Origin: DATAFF01 sp963744915
GTDB taxonomy: Bacteria > Pseudomonadota > Alphaproteobacteria > Rhizobiales > Aestuariivirgaceae
NCBI GenBank assembly: GCA_963744915.1
Contig: CAVUUY010000015.1
Span: 124,001-188,000, forward strand
DNA: 64,000 nucleotides
Direction of reading: 5' to 3'
Shown here: positions 1 through 12,902 of the stretch, piece after piece
Position numbering within the stretch: the stretch's first letter is position 1
How the letters are laid out: every line of letters begins with the position of its first letter
The notes under the pieces: model-generated
Database searches by the model: none
Told to the model about the DNA's origin: nothing
What the model saw: the letters and a program-made list of their open reading frames with translations, nothing else
Translations under genes and position numbers: made by a program

Positions 1-608
1 ACGGCCGAAACGGTCGAGGCGATGTCGGTTTCCATCTGCCGGACAAACGCTTCGTAACGCCAATAGAAGCCCTCGCTCGCTTCGATCGTTTGTTGGTCCG
101 ACGTGCCGCCGCGTTCGTGAATTCCGAGGCTGCCGGAGGCCCCCCCGACGGTTTGATCGGCGAAAGCGCGCAGCAGCTCGGCGATCGCATTGTCGGCGAA
201 CACCGCATTCGCGTCGGTGAACAGCAGGACGTCGCCTCTAGCGACTGCGGCAGCGGTATTGAGCGCCGCCGCCTTGCCGCGGCGCTTCCCGATTTCAAGG
301 ATGCTGAGTTGCGGCAGCTGGCTCGCGCGGGCTTCGGCGACGGTACCGTCGGTCGAGCCATCGGAAATCAGGATGACCTCGAGCGGAGGAACGGTCTGGC
401 GTGCGAAGTTGGCGATCCGGGCCCGGATGATAGGCGACTTATCATGGGCAGGAATGATCACCGATACCGTGAGAGGGACGATATTCCCGGGTTTGAAGCG
501 GCGACCGGTGAGGTAACGAAGGAGCGCCAGTGTCAGTGGGTAGCCGACATAATGGTACGCCAGCAGCCCTGCCGAGATCATGGTGATGACAAGGATGATC
601 GGCAGCAT
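1..608 (-). CDS. Glycosyltransferase family 2, N-terminal part (runs off the left edge)
   Basis: The first 202 residues are visible. A hydrophobic N-terminal helix (about residues 3-30) is followed by a GT-A fold of the GT2 type: the nucleotide-sugar loop SDGSTDGT at 82-89, a basic GKRRGKAAALN stretch at 107-117 and the TDAN metal-binding element at 131-134, which stands for the DXD motif. The family moves sugars from NDP-sugars to a polysaccharide or lipid acceptor at the cytoplasmic membrane face; acceptor and sugar cannot be read from this part. The ATG at 608 has AGGAAG close upstream. The start codon and its ribosome site lie inside copy 1 of a 55-bp tandem duplication. Confidence 0.85.
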   Translation of the reverse strand, partial: MLPIILVITMISAGLLAYHYVGYPLTLALLRYLTGRRFKPGNIVPLTVSVIIPAHDKSPIIRARIANFARQTVPPLEVILISDGSTDGTVAEARASQLPQLSILEIGKRRGKAAALNTAAAVARGDVLLFTDANAVFADNAIAELLRAFADQTVGGASGSLGIHERGGTSDQQTIEASEGFYWRYEAFVRQMETDIASTVSA

Positions 609-711
609 TTTGCTTCCTGGTGACTCCTTTACCGAAACTGGATTCTTCACTTCAGTGCAGCATTTTGCTTCCTGGCAACCGCGATGCCAAGACTTGATTC
701 TTCACCTTGGT
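602..711. repeat. Imperfect 55-bp tandem duplication
   Basis: Two head-to-tail 55-bp units, 602-656 and 657-711, share an identical 19-bp left part (GCAGCATTTTGCTTCCTGG) and a similar right part (GATTCTTCAC followed by a near match), with a diverged middle. The first GCAG of a third unit follows at 712. Copy 1 contains the 5' end of the glycosyltransferase gene, so copy 2 looks like a duplicated start region now lying between two divergent genes. Confidence 0.8.
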
Positions 712-839
712 GCAGAAATTGTAAGGGTGTGACCAGACCAGTCATGTCCGCAGACGCAGTATGCGGGCCCCATGAAATTGCAATTGCCCATAGCATTTGT
801 GATAATGAGAGCGAGGGCCGTGACCCGGAGATGGTAGCA

Positions 840-2405
840 ATGGGTAGCCGCCTGAAATTCTATGGCTGGGGCGTAGAGAACACGGGCCTCGACGAGGCAG
901 AGCGGGAGCGGTTGTTCCGCTTCGTCGCTGATCGTCTCGGCATCGAACCCCGCCTCGTCGCCCCGCCGCAGATGGCGGATATCACCTTGCGCGAACCGCG
1001 CGTGACGCCGCCCGACTCGGTTACCCACTTGCTCACAGGCGACCCCTATGAGCGTCTCCTGCACACCTACGGCAAATCGTATCCCGAAACGGTTCGCGCC
1101 TCCGATCGCGACTTCGCCAACGCGCCGGACCTTGTCGCCCTTCCCGCGGGAGAGGCGGACGTGAGCGCCGTGCTCGACTGGGCTGCCGGAGCGAACGTCG
1201 CCGTCATTCCCTTCGGGTGCGGCTCCTCGGTCGTTGGCGGCGTCGAGCCGGCCGTTGGCGACCGCTATGCCGGCGTCATCAGCCTCGACCTGCGTCGGCT
1301 CGGCCGTGTCCTCGAGGTCGACAGGATCAGCCGGGCCGCGCGTATCCAGGCCGGCACCCGAGGCCCAGCGATCGAGACGGCGCTGAAGCCGCATGACCTC
1401 TCGATCCGGCACTATCCGCAGAGCTTCGAGTTCTCTACCCTTGGCGGCTGGATAGCGACCCGGGCGGGCGGGCACTTCGCCACGCTTTACACCCATATCG
1501 ACGACTTCGTCGAAAGCATCCGCACCATCACGCCTGCGGGTCCCATGGAATCGCGCCGCCTGCCCGGCTCGGGCGCCGGGCCAAGCCCCGACCGCATGAT
1601 CATCGGCTCGGAAGGTACGCTCGGCGTTATTGTCGAGGCATGGATGCGGCTGCAGGACCGGCCCCGCTTCCGGGGTGGCGCCGTGTTCGGCTTTCCCGAC
1701 CTGTTCGCGGCCGCCAAGGCTGTGCGCGCCGTCGGCCAAGCCGGGCTCTATCCCTCCAATCTGCGCGTCATCGACAACAACGAGGCAGGCATTTACGGCG
1801 TCAACGACTATACGGAGACCCTTCTGATCCTTGCCTTTGAATCGGCTGACCATCCCGTCGAAACGTCGATGGTGCGCGCCATCGAGCTCATCCGGGACCA
1901 TGGTGGCCGGCGGCACCTCGACGAGCGTGCGGCCGTGGCTTGGCGTACGGCGTTCATCCGCATGCCCTATGCGCGCGAACTGACAGTCCCGCTCGGCGTG
2001 ATCAATGACACATTCGAGAGCGCGGTAACGTGGGACAAGTTCGAGGCCTTTCACACCGCCGTGTGCGCGGCGACCAAGGAGGCGCTCAAGGAAGCGACCG
2101 GTCGGCCTGGGATTGTCTCGACCAGGTTCACCCACGTCTATCCCGACGGTCCGGCACCCTACTACACCTTCAACGCACGCGGCACGCCCGGCCGACTTCT
2201 CGAGCAGTGGCGGCACGTGAAGACCCGCGCCTCCGATGCGCTGATCGCGGCGGGCGGGACGATCACCCACCACCACGCGGTCGGGCGTGATCACATGCCT
2301 TGGTACCGCGAACAGCGGCCGGCCTTGTTCGGCAAGGCAATCGACGCGGCCAAGGGCGCGCTCGACCCAGCCAGGATCCTCAACCCAGGCGTCCTGGTAA
2401 CATGA
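840..2405 (+). CDS. FAD-binding oxidase, alkyldihydroxyacetonephosphate-synthase-like
   Basis: Predicted 521 aa. The N-terminal half is a PCMH-type FAD domain: the loop VIPFGCGSS near residues 121-130 and SEGTLGVI near 255-262. Near the C-terminus is a triple histidine (477-479) in the context HHHAVGRDHMPWY, the signature of alkylglycerone-phosphate synthase, which swaps the acyl chain of acyl-DHAP for a fatty alcohol in ether-lipid synthesis. Bacterial homologues are usually named only FAD-binding oxidase, so the substrate is an inference. Start chosen at ATG 840 because GGAG lies 9 bases upstream; the open frame extends back to 684 but that part resembles no domain. No fatty-alcohol or DHAP acyltransferase gene is nearby. 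Confidence 0.85.
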   Translation: MGSRLKFYGWGVENTGLDEAERERLFRFVADRLGIEPRLVAPPQMADITLREPRVTPPDSVTHLLTGDPYERLLHTYGKSYPETVRASDRDFANAPDLVALPAGEADVSAVLDWAAGANVAVIPFGCGSSVVGGVEPAVGDRYAGVISLDLRRLGRVLEVDRISRAARIQAGTRGPAIETALKPHDLSIRHYPQSFEFSTLGGWIATRAGGHFATLYTHIDDFVESIRTITPAGPMESRRLPGSGAGPSPDRMIIGSEGTLGVIVEAWMRLQDRPRFRGGAVFGFPDLFAAAKAVRAVGQAGLYPSNLRVIDNNEAGIYGVNDYTETLLILAFESADHPVETSMVRAIELIRDHGGRRHLDERAAVAWRTAFIRMPYARELTVPLGVINDTFESAVTWDKFEAFHTAVCAATKEALKEATGRPGIVSTRFTHVYPDGPAPYYTFNARGTPGRLLEQWRHVKTRASDALIAAGGTITHHHAVGRDHMPWYREQRPALFGKAIDAAKGALDPARILNPGVLVT

Positions 2406-2501
2406 AGTGCGCAGGTGAGGTGGAATGCCGTCGCGCACAAAAAAATTGCCGGGCTCGCAGGCAAAGCTGCAGACAATTTCGCTCGCTATACGGAGAAAGT
2501 C

Positions 2502-2954
2502 ATGTTTCGTAACGCATCAATCGCCATGCTCAGTGCTGCCATCCTGCTGGAACCGACCGTGTCAGTGCAAGCAGCCGAATACGCGACTGCACAAGAGGCC
2601 AAAGCCCTGCTCGTCAAGGCCGTTGCAGCCGTAAAAGAGGATGAGGCAAAAGCACTCAACATATTCCAAGCAGGAACGGATGGGTTTAAGGACCGTGATC
2701 TTTATGTCTGGTGTGCCAATGTTTCAAACGGCATCCTGACGGCGCATCCCACGAACAAGGGCAAGGACCTGAGGAAGATCGTGGGCAAGAAGGGTTCCCC
2801 ATTCGGCCGAGAGATTATGCAGAAGGCCGACGGAAAGATGAGGGAGATTACTTACTGGTGGCCGCGCCCTGGCTCGGATGTGCCGCACAAGAAGACGACC
2901 TTCTACACGAAGGTCGGAGATCAGATTTGCGGAACTGGCTACTACAAGCAATGA
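2502..2954 (+). CDS. Secreted single-cache-domain protein
   Basis: Predicted 150 aa with an N-terminal signal peptide ending near VQAAEYA. The rest resembles a free-standing cache sensor domain: an initial EAKALLVKAVAAVK helix, an FKDRDLYVW core, an AHPTNKGKDLR turn and a WWPRPG...KKTTFYTKV strand pair ending in GYYKQ. Such small periplasmic proteins bind small ligands; no membrane segment or signalling domain is attached, so it may act as a binding partner or a soluble sensor. ATG at 2502 has GGAG 6 bases upstream and is preferred over in-frame starts back to 2415, which would mask the signal peptide. It follows the FAD oxidase by about 95 bp on the same strand. Confidence 0.75.
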   Translation: MFRNASIAMLSAAILLEPTVSVQAAEYATAQEAKALLVKAVAAVKEDEAKALNIFQAGTDGFKDRDLYVWCANVSNGILTAHPTNKGKDLRKIVGKKGSPFGREIMQKADGKMREITYWWPRPGSDVPHKKTTFYTKVGDQICGTGYYKQ

Positions 2955-2973
2955 ACCCCGGTCCGTGACGGGC

Positions 2974-3423
2974 CTACAAGCTAGGTCCCGCAAGAGTTGG
3001 GGTGCGCCTAACGTCCCTCGGCAGGGCCGATTCTGCCTTGCTGTTTTCGTCTCGTAGCATCGTAAGTTGCATATTTGTACACTCGGCGAGGCTCGGGAAG
3101 TTAAAGCAGGCATCAATAAACGCCTGGAAGGTACCATTCGTCTGCATCGCCAGAAGCGCAATGTTGATCACCTCGATTGCCTGCTCCCCAATGGTGGAGG
3201 CAAGGGCCGGGAGGCCGATCACGTCGCCGGCAGCCCGGATATGCGGTTGCGTGGTCTGAAACGTCTCGTTCACTGCAAGAATGCCCCGAGCGCCTGCCGT
3301 AAGCCCTGCCTTCTCCAGTGCCAGGCTATCAGTGTTGCCGATTCGACCCGCCGCGACCACGATGGCGTCAGCCTTGAGCTCGCGCCCGCTATCGAGTGTC
3401 GGCGTGCACGGCGGTCTAGCCCT
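2974..3423 (-). pseudogene. sthA: Remnant of soluble pyridine nucleotide transhydrogenase
   Basis: The open frame reads as the end of the NAD domain of an SthA-type flavoprotein (GRIGNTD, then AAGDVIGLPALAST) joined directly to the end of the dimerisation domain (GEQAIEVINIALLAMQ, then CFNFPSLAE). Roughly 115 residues that separate these blocks in intact SthA are missing. The whole FAD part is missing too: an in-frame TGA lies at 3424-3426, just upstream of the recognisable sequence. The C-terminal tail after QLTML is unrelated. So this is a doubly deleted fragment, not a working enzyme. It lies about 30 bp from the tRNA-fMet gene, a common boundary for inserted or excised DNA. Confidence 0.75.
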
Positions 3424-3455
3424 TCACTCTTGCAAAACCCTATTAGGGGAAATTT

Positions 3456-3532
<77 letters not shown>

Positions 3533-3602
3533 CCACGAGCGATCCATGACAAATGCGTGTCGCGCCGCTTATCTAGCAACTCGGTGCGCCGTTGTGAACC
3601 CC

Positions 3603-4241
3603 TTACCGCTCATCCGGCGCCAGTTTGTGGGTGCGATTTTCGACCGCCAGCCGGATCAGGTCGCCGGTGCGCTCGAGCCCCAGCTTCTCCTTGAGCTTGC
3701 TGCAGGTGTTGGCGACCGTCTTGTAGGCAATGCCGAGCGTCTCGGCGATGCCGGACAGGCTCTTGCCCTCCCCGAGCAGCCGCAGAATCTCGGTCTCACG
3801 TGGCGTCAGGTCCTTGAGCGACTCCTCCGGCGACAGCGCCGCCGAGGCGAGCTCGCGCGCCGTTTCGCTGTCGACATAGGGCTCGCCCCGCGCCGCCCGC
3901 TTGACCGCATTCAGCAATTCCGCCGCCGGCGCGCTCTTGCTGACATAGCCGATCGCCCCGGCCCGCCGCGCCGAGGTGGCATAGGCGACATCGGAATACA
4001 TGCTGAAGATCACCACCCGCGCCGCGGCATTCTCGATCCGAAAGCGCCGTAACAGCTCGATGCCGCTGCTGCTCTTGAGATTGATATCGAGCACCACGAT
4101 GTCCGGCGCCTCGCGGCGGAACAGCGCCAGCCCGTCATGGGCCGTTTCCGCCTCGATGATCGTCACCCCCTCGATCGCGAGCAGCAGCCGCCGCACGCCC
4201 TCCCGCACCACAGCATGATCGTCGACTACCAGAACCTTCAT
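3603..4241 (-). CDS. NarL/FixJ-family response regulator
   Basis: Predicted 212 aa. Receiver domain at about 1-120 with acidic pair D7-D8, phosphoacceptor D52 (VVLDINL) and the YVSKSAP lysine; a LuxR/GerE helix-turn-helix follows at about 143-205 (LTPRETEILRLLGEGKSLSGIAETLGIAYKTV, split here only by description). It would bind promoter DNA after phosphorylation. The start codon overlaps the kinase stop in ATGA, so the two are one transcript and translationally coupled. Target genes are unknown; the divergent CHAD gene is the closest candidate. Confidence 0.93.
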   Translation of the reverse strand: MKVLVVDDHAVVREGVRRLLLAIEGVTIIEAETAHDGLALFRREAPDIVVLDINLKSSSGIELLRRFRIENAAARVVIFSMYSDVAYATSARRAGAIGYVSKSAPAAELLNAVKRAARGEPYVDSETARELASAALSPEESLKDLTPRETEILRLLGEGKSLSGIAETLGIAYKTVANTCSKLKEKLGLERTGDLIRLAVENRTHKLAPDER

Positions 4242-5620
4242 TCCGCTGCCCCTTTCATCACCGAAAGCGCGCCGTCCTCAACCTGCCGCAGCGGAATCAT
4301 CGCCCTGAGCACGCAGCCGCCATCCGGGCCACCATCCTCGAGCTTGAGCCAGCCGCCCAATGCCGCAATCCGCTCGTGCATGCCCATGATGCCGAAACCG
4401 CCCGGGCTGCGCGCCTTGGGATCAAGACCATGACCATCGTCCCTGACCTCGACGGCCAGCGCCCCCGATCCGGTCTTGCGCACCGCGATCGCGATGCGCG
4501 AGGGCTGGCCATGACGCAGCGCATTGCTGACCCCCTCGCGGATCACCCGGTAGATGACATTGTCGAGATCGTCGCCAAAGGTCGAACCGCCGATGGCCAC
4601 CGTGAAGGCCACGTCGGAATGGCGCCGCCGCATGCCCTGCACGAGGTCCTGAAGCGCACTCTCGAGCCCGAGCTGCACCACATTGGCGGGCCGAAGCTGG
4701 CCAAGGATTTCCTTCACATGCTTCTTCATATGCTCGGCCGCCGCCCGGATCGCGTCGGCCCGCGCGGCGATCTCCGCGAGCGCCGGCGGCGGGGCCGGCA
4801 CCACCGTCGCCGCCAGCGCCTTGATCCGCGAAGCATCGACATCGACGGCAAACAGCAACGGGCTCACCTCGTCATGGAGATCGCGCGCAAGCCCCGAGCG
4901 TTCCTCGTCCTGGATGGTCTGGAGCTGGCCGCGCAGCCGGCTGGTGCGCCGCTCCATCTCCTCCAACCGTTGCGCCATGGCATTGAGACCGCTCGACAAT
5001 GTCGCTAACTCGGCCGGACCGGTTTCGCTCACCCTCGTTCCATAGTCACCTTTGCCGATGCGCTCGAAGGCCTCGAGCAGCCCGTGCAACGGCCGCAAAG
5101 CCCAGCTGAGCGTCAGCGAGACCAATCCGAGGACCAGCCCGAAAAACACCGCCAGGACGGCGAGATTGGTCAACATGTCGCGCCAGACACGGCCGGCGTC
5201 ATAGTGCGGGTCGGCGGTGATCAGGAAATTGCCGTAAGCCGTCAGCGGCAGCGGCAGCTCCAGCTGCTGCGGCGCGAGCGGTCCCGCCACCAGCCGCACG
5301 AACCACCCCGGCGCCGCCACCGGCGTCGGCGCCAGGCCGGAGGCCATCACCGTCTCGTCGCGGCGGTTGCGCAAGGTCACCACCAGGCGCCGGTCGCCAT
5401 CGAAAAGGCTCACGATTTCCGTGAGATACTGCTCCGGGCGCGGCGAGCGGACGGCCGCCAATATGGCCCGCTGCAGGGCCACCCTGCCGGCAACCATGGC
5501 AGCGCCAAGCTCGCTGCCGACGCTCTGTCGCGCATGCCAGGTGGTGATCAGCCCGCCCAGCGTCAGGCTGGCGAGAAGGATGATGGTGATCGCTCCGATA
5601 AGCCTCAGCCTGAGCGACAT
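4238..5620 (-). CDS. Membrane sensor histidine kinase, NarX/UhpB type (HisKA_3)
   Basis: Predicted 460 aa. Membrane helix at about 8-28, a periplasmic loop to about 150, second helix 151-175, a HAMP linker (ALRPLHGLLEAFERIGKGDY) near 174-220, coiled coil, then a HisKA_3 dimerisation helix with phosphoacceptor H249 in ARDLHDEVSP. A GHKL ATPase domain closes the protein (DNVIYRVIREGVSNALRHG, then DDGHGLD and GGFGIMGMHER). It pairs with the overlapping response regulator. The periplasmic loop matches no sensor domain I recognise, so the signal is unknown. Divergent from the CHAD gene with a 149-bp shared upstream region. Confidence 0.92.
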   Translation of the reverse strand: MSLRLRLIGAITIILLASLTLGGLITTWHARQSVGSELGAAMVAGRVALQRAILAAVRSPRPEQYLTEIVSLFDGDRRLVVTLRNRRDETVMASGLAPTPVAAPGWFVRLVAGPLAPQQLELPLPLTAYGNFLITADPHYDAGRVWRDMLTNLAVLAVFFGLVLGLVSLTLSWALRPLHGLLEAFERIGKGDYGTRVSETGPAELATLSSGLNAMAQRLEEMERRTSRLRGQLQTIQDEERSGLARDLHDEVSPLLFAVDVDASRIKALAATVVPAPPPALAEIAARADAIRAAAEHMKKHVKEILGQLRPANVVQLGLESALQDLVQGMRRRHSDVAFTVAIGGSTFGDDLDNVIYRVIREGVSNALRHGQPSRIAIAVRKTGSGALAVEVRDDGHGLDPKARSPGGFGIMGMHERIAALGGWLKLEDGGPDGGCVLRAMIPLRQVEDGALSVMKGAAE

Positions 5621-5769
5621 GCTGGTCTCCGCGAGCGCGACGAGCGCGCAAATTTGCTTGCAGCGCCAACGGTTTCATATGGCTTTGGCTGTTGCAACCA
5701 CCAACCGGCAATGGTTGATAATCGCTGCAGTCGAGCGTCGAACGCACGGAAACGGAGATTTTCATCCGC

Positions 5770-6672
5770 ATGGCGGCCCTCCAGCAATCGCTGTCGCCCG
5801 GGGACGGCCTCGAGGGTCTCCTCCGCAACGGGCTGAAGAACCTCGAACGCGACCTGGGTGCAGGCAGCGAGCGCGGTCCGGCCGCCGTGCACCGTGCCAG
5901 GCGCCGCATCAAGAGCTTGCGGGCGCTGTTGCGGTTGATCCGGGTTGCGGTCGGCGACAGCGCCTTCCACCGCGGCAATGACGCGCTGCGCCAAGCCAGC
6001 CATGCCCTGGCCTCGGCGCGCCGCATGGGCGCCATGGTCGAGTCCGCCGAGAAGCTGAAGGGCGATGGCATCGCGGATGCCGAGCTGAGGGTCGTCAAGG
6101 ACATCGTGCGCGCCGCATCGCGTATTGCCACTGAGGGCGCGCGCCCCGAGCTGTTCGATGCGGCTGCCGACGAGGCCCGCCGCCATATCGCGGCGCTGCG
6201 CGGCACCGCCGATGGGTGGAAACTGCCGCGATGCGACATGGCGCTGTTCGTCGAGGGCATGACTCGCGTTTACGCCCGGGCGCGACGGCTGGCCGAGAAG
6301 GGCCTGGGAAGCGCCGACCCCGCGGTTCTTCATGAGGCACGCAAATCGGTCATTCACCTGCGCTATCAGCTCGACATGCTCGAGCCGATCTGGCCGGCGC
6401 TGATTGCCGCCTGGGTCAAGGAGCTGCAGCGGCTGCGCGAGGTGCTCGGCGATTTCAACGATCTGTGCGAGCTCGAGTTGCTGATCAACGATCCAGCCTC
6501 GCCCTTGTCCAAGGTCAGGAACCGAACGACGGCGCTGCAGCTGCTGGCCGGGCGCCGCGACGCGCTGCTCGCCAAGGGCAGGCCGCTGGCGCAACGGCTG
6601 TTCGCCGAGGCACCGCAGGGATTTGCCATTCGCATGACGGCGATGTGGGGGAGCTGGTACGGCGGTCCCTAG
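5770..6672 (+). CDS. CHAD domain protein
   Basis: Predicted 300 aa, almost wholly an alpha-helical CHAD domain: the first repeat has conserved histidine and basic residues in AAVHRARRRIKSLRALLRL and the second in VLHEARKSVIHLRYQLDML. CHAD proteins bind inorganic polyphosphate through this basic surface and are often found on polyphosphate granules. No CYTH (triphosphate tunnel) domain is fused. It is transcribed away from the kinase/regulator pair, so control by that pair is plausible but only inferred. It ends just before the shared terminator of the rRNA operon. Confidence 0.85.
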   Translation: MAALQQSLSPGDGLEGLLRNGLKNLERDLGAGSERGPAAVHRARRRIKSLRALLRLIRVAVGDSAFHRGNDALRQASHALASARRMGAMVESAEKLKGDGIADAELRVVKDIVRAASRIATEGARPELFDAAADEARRHIAALRGTADGWKLPRCDMALFVEGMTRVYARARRLAEKGLGSADPAVLHEARKSVIHLRYQLDMLEPIWPALIAAWVKELQRLREVLGDFNDLCELELLINDPASPLSKVRNRTTALQLLAGRRDALLAKGRPLAQRLFAEAPQGFAIRMTAMWGSWYGGP

Positions 6673-6700
6673 GATTTCAGCGCGAGATCGGTCAGCCAAG

Positions 6701-6740
6701 AAAAAAACCCGCGCCGGCCGATGAGGCCGACACGGGTTTT
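6701..6740. terminator. Intrinsic terminator between the CHAD gene and the rRNA operon
   Basis: Stem AAAACCCG...CGGGTTTT with an inner GGCCG/CGGCC helix around a GATGA loop. Read on the minus strand it ends in GGG followed by seven T, so it terminates the rRNA operon after 5S. On the plus strand the T run is shorter but the same hairpin may end the CHAD transcript. Confidence 0.8.
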
Positions 6741-6780
6741 CGTAATCATTGTGAAGAAGGGCTCCTTGCGCATTTTGCAG

Positions 6781-6896
6781 GCCTGGCAGCGACCTACTCT
6801 CCCAGGTCTTGAGACATAGTACCATCGGCGCAGAGGCGTTTAACGACCGAGTTCGGGATGGGATCGGGTTTGGACACCCCGCCATAGCCACCAGGC
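6781..6896 (-). rRNA. rrf: 5S ribosomal RNA
   Basis: About 116 nt. The sense strand begins GCCTGGTGGC and the other end gives the complementary CCAGGC, closing helix I. The loop block GTTCGGGATGGGATCGGG, read on the given strand, is the antisense of the conserved 5S core. It is the last gene of the operon before the terminator. Confidence 0.93.
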
Positions 6897-7017
6897 CAGC
6901 AAAAGGCGCAAGAAGCGTTGCACAAGAACTGAAGGACCGCAGAAGACGCCGCGAGGCGCCTTCGAAAAAGGTGCGGCCCGATCTCTCTTGCCGCGCCCTG
7001 ACGGGCATTGGCAATGA

Positions 7018-9822
<2,805 letters not shown>

Positions 9823-10085
9823 TATCAATGCCCATCCTCGATGCGGCTGACCAATCTCGGCAGGCCAGTCGCGGATGTCATTGACAAGAAAGACCAGTTC
9901 TTGTGCAGGATTTGCCTGTACGGCAATGCGGTCAAGCCTTGCCGGCCGCGGAGTGCGGCAGCCCCCTCTCGACGAGGCGGCCAGACAAATCCCTTCTTCA
10001 CGATGTCAAAGATGCAAACGGATCCCGCAGGATCCGTAAACTGTTTCGAGGGCCGCAACTGCTCCCCACCCGGTTCTTGACCAGA

Positions 10086-10161
10086 TGGTGGAGCCAGACG
10101 GGATCGAACCGACGACCTCCTGCTTGCAAAGCAGGCGCTCTCCCAACTGAGCTATGGCCCC
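10086..10161 (-). tRNA. tRNA-Ala (TGC) in the rRNA spacer
   Basis: 76 nt with encoded CCA; acceptor stem GGGGCCA/TGGCTCC, anticodon loop TTTGCAA (TGC) and T-arm GTTCGATCC. It is the second spacer tRNA after 16S, in the usual bacterial Ile-Ala order. Confidence 0.96.
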
Positions 10162-10265
10162 GCTGCCATCGGCGGCTTCGACCGAAGCTCGTTCAACCGA
10201 GCAGATCACGCCAACCCAACGCGGCTGAGGCACAGCAACGGTCAATCCACCAGGCCCTGAAAGGT

Positions 10266-10342
<77 letters not shown>

Positions 10343-10480
10343 GAAGGCTCGAGAACTCATGTGCGACCCGAAAGAAAGAGAAACGAAGACGGCGACATCC
10401 CGCCTTTTGGGGCCTGACTGGCCCCTATTGTTCCAATGACGAACCGATAGGGCCGGGACATCCGGAAACCCTGAAGGTTC

Positions 10481-11971
<1,491 letters not shown>

Positions 11972-12179
11972 TGAAACACTGTGCTCCGACCCGGTGTTTC
12001 CACCGGATCTGGTCGCTGCGCAAATTGACGAGTAGCCAAACATGTCCGACACCCACCTTTGCAGGCAGGGATCGAAGCTTTGGCTTCTCAAAACGCGAGC
12101 GTTTCAGCGTCTCGTTTGCTCGTCTTTCGACGAGCCGCCAGGACGCCGCCGCCTGCGTTTCTCTTTCTTTCATGAACGA

Positions 12180-12191
12180 TGTCAAAGAGCG
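12180..12191 (-). promoter_or_regulatory. boxA-like antitermination site in the rRNA leader
   Basis: The minus strand reads GCTCTTTGACAT, close to the bacterial boxA consensus TGCTCTTTAACA bound by NusB/NusE. It is about 210 bp upstream of 16S and downstream of the predicted promoter, the expected place in an rrn leader. Confidence 0.65.
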
Positions 12192-12336
12192 GGGGACCAG
12201 AGGTCCCAAAAGCCCCCGAGACAGCCGACGAGGTGTTCCGGTACCCTTGAGGGGAACCGGCTGCCACGTGCCGATTGCATCGGGAGGCGACGAGGAGTTG
12301 ACAGCGCCCGTGAGCACCATCTCCTCAGTGTCTGCG

Positions 12337-12366
12337 GTTATATGATTTACCGCGCCGAAGTGTCAA
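12337..12366 (-). promoter_or_regulatory. Predicted rRNA operon promoter
   Basis: On the minus strand TTGACA (12361-12366) and TATAAC (12337-12342) are separated by 18 bp. The first is an exact sigma-70 -35 element and the second a near-consensus -10. Transcription would start near 12330, about 360 nt before 16S, leaving a leader that contains the boxA-like site. Confidence 0.7.
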
Positions 12367-12902
12367 GCGCCTTGTCGTAGATTTTTTGCACATTCCCGGA
12401 ATGCTGCAGAAAACTGCGGAGTTTCGACGCCTTCCGCTTGCATGGCCACCTTGTCCGGGCGATGGCATCACCGCCCTTGGCTTGACATCAATCGCTGTCC
12501 CGGAGGACCCATTTCTGCCGCAAAGTGACATCACGTTAACAATTCGGCAACCATGGTTCGTCCATCATGGGAAAGTTTGCCGGCCAGGGCCATACCGGCG
12601 AAAGCCCGGTGTCGCGCCCCGGAAAGAGGGGGTCTGTTTCGGGGTGGGATCCGCATGACCGGCTCGGGTCAGCGCATAGGTTTTTCGCATTCGATCGATG
12701 ATCGGCAACCTTCCACGTTGACTGGAGGCACGCGCCACGGCACAGTCGTGGAAAGGCGAAGCGCCAATGCTTCGCGGTCGGGTACGGGGAAGCTTCAAGA
12801 GTTCGATTTTTCGTGTGCTTGGGTTTGGCGAATTGAACCGCGTCGCTGCGTTCCGCCCATCCCAAGCGCCTGGCGCAGCATGTCCGCTGAGGGAACGCGG
12901 GG
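12367..12902. other. Intergenic region between the rRNA promoter and the M23 peptidase gene
   Basis: About 535 bp shared by two divergent units. Its left end should hold upstream elements of the rRNA promoter and its right end the promoter of the M23 gene, but I see no convincing -35/-10 pair for the latter. Open frames here lack ribosome sites and protein character, so I call no gene. Confidence 0.5.
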
